A stretch of 9,101 nucleotides of DNA from positions 1-9,101 of the forward strand of contig DATLGD010000178.1 in assembly GCA_035540755.1 (NCBI GenBank), in the 5' to 3' direction. This stretch comes from DATLGD01 sp035540755. GTDB lineage: Bacteria; Actinomycetota; Actinomycetes; Mycobacteriales; SCTD01. Made by a program: the position numbers and the translations under genes. Under the pieces are notes generated by a model that saw nothing but the letters and a program-made list of their open reading frames with translations, made no database searches and was not told where the DNA came from. Below are positions 6,678-9,101 of this stretch, in pieces; positions within the stretch are counted from its first letter, which is position 1; each line of letters opens with the position of its first letter.

Positions 6678-7034
6678 TCACGACTCGGCCACGACGACCG
6701 CGGTGGCGACGCCGCCGTCGTGCGACATCGACAGGTGCCAGGTGCGGATGCCCTGCGCCTCGGCCTCCTCCGCCACACCGCCGGTGACGCGCAGCCGGGG
6801 GCGGCCGCTGCCCTCGACGACCACCTCGGCGTCCCTCCAGCGCAGCCCGCCCGGTGCGCCGAGGGCCTTGGCCGCGGCCTCCTTCGCAGCGAAGCGGGCG
6901 GCCAGCTGCTCGGGTCGACCGCTCCCCCGCTCCGCGTCGGTGAAGATCCGCTCGGCCAGGCGGGGCGTACGGACCAGCGCCCGCGCCAGGCGCGCGACGT
7001 CCACGACGTCGATCCCCACTCCCACGACGGCCAC
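6678..7034 (-). CDS. acpS: Holo-[acyl-carrier-protein] synthase
   Basis: AcpS transfers the 4'-phosphopantetheine arm of CoA to apo-ACP, activating fatty-acid synthesis. The 118-residue protein has GVGIDVVDVARL (5-16, Mg-binding Asp9), FTDAERG (31-37), RFAAKEAAAKALG (47-59, Mg-binding Glu52) and HLSMSHDGG (100-108, His105). Length and motifs are standard for the trimeric bacterial enzyme. The GTG at 7034 is preceded by CATCCT and seven bases, matching the layout of the divergent oxidoreductase promoter, and there is no good ribosome site, so a leaderless transcript is plausible. A GTG three codons later is an alternative. The gene begins the minus-strand operon and is divided from the plus-strand oxidoreductase by 133 nt holding an inverted repeat. 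Confidence 0.95.
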   Translation of the reverse strand: MAVVGVGIDVVDVARLARALVRTPRLAERIFTDAERGSGRPEQLAARFAAKEAAAKALGAPGGLRWRDAEVVVEGSGRPRLRVTGGVAEEAEAQGIRTWHLSMSHDGGVATAVVVAES

Positions 7035-7041
7035 GCCCGTC

Positions 7042-7047
7042 AGGATG
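7042..7047 (-). promoter_or_regulatory. Candidate -10 element for acpS (leaderless)
   Basis: The minus strand reads CATCCT then GACGGGC then the acpS GTG. The hexamer fits NANNNT and its distance to the start codon (7 nt) equals that of TAGCCT before the divergent oxidoreductase. This implies transcription starting at or next to the GTG. The first base deviates from TANNNT, so support is moderate. Confidence 0.4.
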
Positions 7048-7066
7048 CCGCACCCGGCGCCCGGCC

Positions 7067-7137
7067 CCGGTGATCATCAGGAGTGCCGCAGCGGCGCGCC
7101 GCCGGCAGGTCGCTGCCGGACTCCTGTCGATCACCGG
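7067..7137. repeat. 18-bp inverted repeat in divergent acpS/oxidoreductase promoter region
   Basis: Left arm 7067-7084 reads CCGGTGATCATCAGGAGT. The complement of the right arm (7120-7137) reads CCGGTGATCGACAGGAGT, so 16 of 18 bases match. The 35-base interval holds a perfect 12-bp palindrome GCGGCGCGCCGC (7091-7102) and a 7-bp-stem hairpin CCGGCAG/CTGCCGG with loop GTCG (7102-7119). The outer arm ends lie 33 and 31 bp from the acpS and oxidoreductase start codons, so each arm occupies about -33 to -50 of a leaderless promoter. Likely readings are a shared operator pair for one regulator, or a common upstream promoter motif. No transposase or target-site duplication accompanies it. Confidence 0.65.
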
Positions 7138-7154
7138 CACGGAGCCGTCCGCCC

Positions 7155-7160
7155 TAGCCT
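7155..7160 (+). promoter_or_regulatory. -10 element of leaderless oxidoreductase promoter
   Basis: TAGCCT matches the actinobacterial TANNNT -10 consensus and is followed by GGGCGCC and the GTG at 7168, with no ribosome site. The start codon would therefore be at or near the first transcribed base. The -35 zone falls on the right arm of the inverted repeat (7120-7137); no TTGACA-like hexamer is evident. Confidence 0.6.
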
Positions 7161-7167
7161 GGGCGCC

Positions 7168-8319
7168 GTGCCAACCGCCGAGACCGCCTGGCTCGCCACC
7201 GCCGACGTCGCGGCGCCGCAGCTGCCGGTGCTCCGCGAGCCGGCCGAGGCCGACGTCGTCGTCGTCGGCCACGGCGGGGCCGGCCTGACCGCGGCGCTGC
7301 ACCTGGCCGCCGCCGGTGTCGACGTCGTGGCGATCGACGCGACCGGCCCGGGCGCCGGCGCCTCGGGGCGCAACGGCGGGTTCCTCCTCGCCGGCCTGGC
7401 CGAGGCCCACCACGAGGTGGTCCGCCGGCTCGGCCGCGAGCGCGCCGCCGCCCTCTACCGGCTCACCGCCGAGGCGCTCGACGCGACCGAGGGCGCGCAC
7501 CCGGAGGCGGTCCGCCGGGTGGGGAGCCTGCGGGTGTCGCGCTCGCCGGAGGAGGACGCCGACTGCGCGGCCCAGCTCGCAGCGATGCGGGCCGACGGCC
7601 TGCCGGTCGAGGAGTACGACGGCCCGGAAGGGCGCGGCCTGCTGTTCCCGCACGACGCCGCCTTCCAGCCGCTGGTGCGCGCCCGCGGCCTGGCCCGCCG
7701 GGCGCTCGACGTCGGCGCACGGCTGGTCGTCGGCGCCCCGGTGCTCGAGGTCGGGCCGCGCGGCGTCCGGACGGCGGTCGGGGAGGTCCGCGCCCGGCGC
7801 GGCGTCCTCGTCGCCGTCGACGGCGGGCTCGAGCACCTCGTCCCGGCGCTGCGCGGGCGGACTCGCAGCGCCCGGCTGCAGATGCTCGCGACCGCACCGG
7901 CCGGGGACGTGCACCTGCCCCGGCCGGTGTACGCGCGCTTCGGCCTCGACTACTGGCAGCAGCTGCCGGACGGGCGGATCACGATCGGCGGCGGCCGTGA
8001 CGTCGGCGGTCCGGACGAGTGGGTCGACGACGTCCTGCCGGGCACGCCCACGGCCGGGATCTCCGTGCCGGTGCAGGACCACCTCGAGCGGCTCCTGCGT
8101 GACGACATCGGCACCGCGGCACCGGTCACACACCGGTGGACGGGCGTCGTCGGCTTCACACCCGACTCGCTGCCGGTGCTGGCCGAGCCGGCGCCGGGAC
8201 TGGTCGCCGTCGGCGGCTACAGCGGGACGGGCAACCTCGTCGGGCCGCTCTGCGCCACCTGGGCCGCCGACCGGCTGCTCGGCCGCGCGAACGGCCTGGC
8301 CGACCTGCTCGACCCCTGA
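7168..8319 (+). CDS. FAD-dependent oxidoreductase, DadA/PuuB-like (DAO family)
   Basis: This is a 383-residue flavoprotein of the D-amino-acid/amine oxidase (DAO) family, probably oxidising the C-N bond of an amino acid or amine. The N-terminal Rossmann segment DVVVVGHGGAGLTAALHLAAAG (about 29-50) carries GxGxxG (34-39), with Asp57 at the ribose-binding acidic position. GASGRNGGF (64-72) is characteristic of PuuB-like members. The C terminus has RITIGGGRD (270-278), WTGVVGFTPDSLPVL (324-338) and GGYSGTGN (349-356), which complete the FAD site. The leading WLATAD... segment resembles the short substrate-side arm of PuuB-like enzymes. The GTG at 7168 is chosen for its -10 element and homology onset; upstream in-frame reading would run through acpS on the other strand. 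It is divergent from acpS. The substrate cannot be read from sequence, and no polyamine or D-amino-acid pathway genes adjoin it. Confidence 0.88.
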   Translation: MPTAETAWLATADVAAPQLPVLREPAEADVVVVGHGGAGLTAALHLAAAGVDVVAIDATGPGAGASGRNGGFLLAGLAEAHHEVVRRLGRERAAALYRLTAEALDATEGAHPEAVRRVGSLRVSRSPEEDADCAAQLAAMRADGLPVEEYDGPEGRGLLFPHDAAFQPLVRARGLARRALDVGARLVVGAPVLEVGPRGVRTAVGEVRARRGVLVAVDGGLEHLVPALRGRTRSARLQMLATAPAGDVHLPRPVYARFGLDYWQQLPDGRITIGGGRDVGGPDEWVDDVLPGTPTAGISVPVQDHLERLLRDDIGTAAPVTHRWTGVVGFTPDSLPVLAEPAPGLVAVGGYSGTGNLVGPLCATWAADRLLGRANGLADLLDP

Positions 8320-8332
8320 CCGTCGGGGCCGC

Positions 8333-8648
8333 TCACTCCCGTGTGGCCTGCGCCAGAGCGCGCCGGGAGACCGCCTCGCTCTCGGCGAGCCCCGCCCGGA
8401 GCCCGTCCAGCTCGGCTGCCGCCGGCAGAGGTGTCCAGGGCCACGACCTCGTGGAGCCGGGCGACTCCCCGTACGATGCCCGCGCCGACCGCCACTGCCG
8501 GCGCGCCCGCCAGGGCCGTCGCGTCCGGCGTGCCGTCTCCTCCGTCGACGAGCGAGGGCACACCCAGGACTGCCACGCTCCCCGGCACCGCGGCGACGAC
8601 CAACGGCACCCTGCTGCGGCCGGTCGCCCACTTGTCGGCCGCATCGTG
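8333..8648 (-). pseudogene. Probable frameshifted gene remnant, weakly dihydropteroate synthase C-terminus-like
   Basis: No intact gene fits here, but the minus strand keeps coding character across two frames. From about 8648 (just after an in-frame TGA at 8651-8649), one frame reads ...WATGRSRVPLVVAAVPGSVA, on through VLGVPSLVDGGDGTPDATALA, VAVGAGIVR and LHEVVALDT, to about 8440. After a one-base shift, another frame continues PAAAELDGLRAGLAESEAV...ATRE and stops at 8333. Third-position G/C is high in each frame only over its own part. The order PLVVA, VLGVP, DGTPDATALA, GAGIVR, LHEV loosely recalls the last third of dihydropteroate synthase, but the SRK signature is replaced by VPG. The 5' two thirds of such a gene are missing. 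A short genuine gene beginning at GTG 8609 with a sequencing error at the shift is the alternative. Family identity is a weak inference. Confidence 0.4.
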
Positions 8649-8676
8649 TCAGGCGCGCCGACACGTCCGCCGGACG
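8645..8676. repeat. Two overlapping palindromes upstream of the GNAT gene
   Basis: CGTGTC-A-GGCGCGCC-GACACG (8645-8665) is a palindrome interrupted by one base. CGTCCG-C-CGGACG (8664-8676) is perfect around a central C and shares two bases with the first. They sit about 90-120 bp before the GNAT start codon, at the 5' edge of the decayed minus-strand frame. They could be regulator sites or a small cruciform. No T-run follows on either strand, so a classic terminator is unlikely. Confidence 0.4.
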
Positions 8677-8750
8677 GGGCGCTGGACGAACGGCACGCGC
8701 TGCGTCGGCGGACGGGCCATCTGTCCAGCGCTCAGGCTCCGTGCGGCCCG

Positions 8751-8756
8751 TAATCT
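8751..8756 (+). promoter_or_regulatory. -10 element of leaderless GNAT promoter
   Basis: TAATCT is a good TANNNT match, followed by GCTGGC and the GTG at 8763. No ribosome site lies between them, so the transcript probably begins at the start codon. The -35 position shows no clear consensus. Confidence 0.6.
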
Positions 8757-8762
8757 GCTGGC

Positions 8763-9101
8763 GTGCAGCTGATCGACCTCGACCTGGACGACCCCCGCTG
8801 GCCAGCCGTCCTCCCCGTGCTCCAGGAGCTACGCCCCGACCTCGACGCCGACGCGCTGGCCGCGGTGCAGGCCGAGGGCCACCCGCAGGGCCTGCGCTTC
8901 CTCGCGGCGTTCGTCGAGGACGGCGGCGAGGGCGGCGTCGAGGACGGCGGCCGGTGCGTGGGCGTCGCCGGTTGGCGGATCGTGGCGACGACGGTCAGCG
9001 GCCGCACGCTCCACGTCGACGACCTCGTGACGTCGTCGTCCGTGCGCAGCACCGGTGTCGGCAAGGCGCTGCTCGGCGAGCTCGAGCGCCGCGCCCGCGC
9101 C
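8763..9101 (+). CDS. GNAT family N-acetyltransferase (3'-truncated by window edge)
   Basis: The reading frame from GTG 8763 stays open for 113 codons to the right edge, beginning MQLIDLDLDDPRWPAVLPVLQELRP. This matches the N-terminal strand-helix of a GNAT domain (residues 1-40). The segment VAGWRIVATTV (68-78) would be beta strands 2-3. HVDDLVTSSSVRSTGVGKALL (84-104) is motif A, with the acetyl-CoA pyrophosphate-binding loop R-S-T-G-V-G. The C-terminal part of the domain lies beyond the window. Between strands is an acidic Gly/Asp/Glu loop (residues 51-62) made by a duplicated 15-bp DNA block. Codon use is high in GC3, like its neighbours. The start is supported by the leaderless promoter. 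The acetyl acceptor is unknown, as is usual for this family. Confidence 0.82.
   Translation, partial: MQLIDLDLDDPRWPAVLPVLQELRPDLDADALAAVQAEGHPQGLRFLAAFVEDGGEGGVEDGGRCVGVAGWRIVATTVSGRTLHVDDLVTSSSVRSTGVGKALLGELERRARA
8913..8951 (+). repeat. Short direct repeat within the GNAT gene
   Basis: The 15-base block GTCGAGGACGGCGGC occurs at 8913-8927 and again, identical, at 8937-8951, separated by nine bases of similar composition. It encodes the acidic VEDGGEGGVEDGG loop. It looks like an in-frame 24-bp duplication; the encoded loop is probably flexible and surface exposed. Confidence 0.7.

Larger units (their letters stand above)
8320..8762. other. Gap without an intact gene between oxidoreductase and GNAT gene
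   Basis: This 443-nt stretch holds the minus-strand coding remnant (8333-8648), two overlapping palindromes (8645-8676), and the leaderless promoter of the GNAT gene (8751-8756). No intrinsic terminator with a T-run follows the oxidoreductase stop. Long open frames on the plus strand here mirror the minus-strand codon pattern and have no recognisable motifs. Confidence 0.6.

Noticed and set aside
7067..7137. Miniature inverted-repeat transposon or insertion-sequence ends
   Set aside because: No flanking target-site duplication is visible and there is no transposase fragment. The arms are placed symmetrically relative to two promoters, which favours a regulatory reading.
7168..8319. Specific call as DadA or PuuB
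   Set aside because: FAD motifs fit the DAO family, but no substrate-defining residues or pathway neighbours are visible, so only a family-level name is given.
8305..8325. Intrinsic terminator at the end of the oxidoreductase gene
   Set aside because: CCCC and GGGG flank the stop, but the inner bases pair poorly and no T-run follows.
8430..8445. Programmed ribosomal frameshift joining the two minus-strand frames
   Set aside because: There is no slippery heptamer or evident stimulatory structure, and the 5' part of the gene also seems missing. Decay or sequencing error is simpler.

Overview
The window is chromosomal DNA from a very GC-rich actinobacterium. Third codon positions are almost all G or C, GTG starts are common, and several starts look leaderless, with a TANNNT-like -10 hexamer 6-7 nt upstream. 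Gene content and style suggest a Geodermatophilaceae-like organism (Blastococcus, Geodermatophilus, Modestobacter). That placement is inferred from composition and context, not from a marker gene.

From 7034 leftwards on the minus strand runs a compact core-metabolism cluster. It contains acpS (holo-ACP synthase), a fused NAD(P)HX epimerase/dehydratase, alr (alanine racemase), a membrane-anchored alpha/beta hydrolase, a family 4-type Fe-S uracil-DNA glycosylase, and tsaE (t6A tRNA modification ATPase). The last four genes are chained by 4-nt GTGA/ATGA overlaps, so they are almost certainly one operon. The acpS-nnr-alr-hydrolase-tsaE order is familiar in Actinobacteria, but the usual next genes (tsaB, rimI, tsaD) are absent here. 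After a leader of about 117 nt come livG and livF, the two ATPases of a branched-chain amino-acid type ABC importer. They overlap by 1 nt. No permease or binding-protein gene is in view.

On the plus strand, starting at 7168 and divergent from acpS, is a DadA/PuuB-like FAD-dependent oxidoreductase. The 133-nt divergent intergenic region holds a striking 18-bp inverted repeat (16/18 identical). Its arms lie about 31-33 bp upstream of the two start codons, in the -35 zone of two apparently leaderless promoters.

Between the oxidoreductase and the last gene (8320-8762) there is no intact gene. The minus strand there carries what looks like a decayed, frameshifted C-terminal gene fragment, weakly like dihydropteroate synthase. 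Two overlapping palindromes follow. A GNAT acetyltransferase starts at 8763 from a clear leaderless promoter and runs off the right edge.

Most of the window is ordinary core metabolism. The parts most worth a second look are the symmetric divergent promoter, the short upstream ORF coupled to livG, the decayed fragment, and the altered gene order after tsaE. I see no rRNA, tRNA, CRISPR array, insertion sequence or phage gene, and no convincing new multi-gene system.
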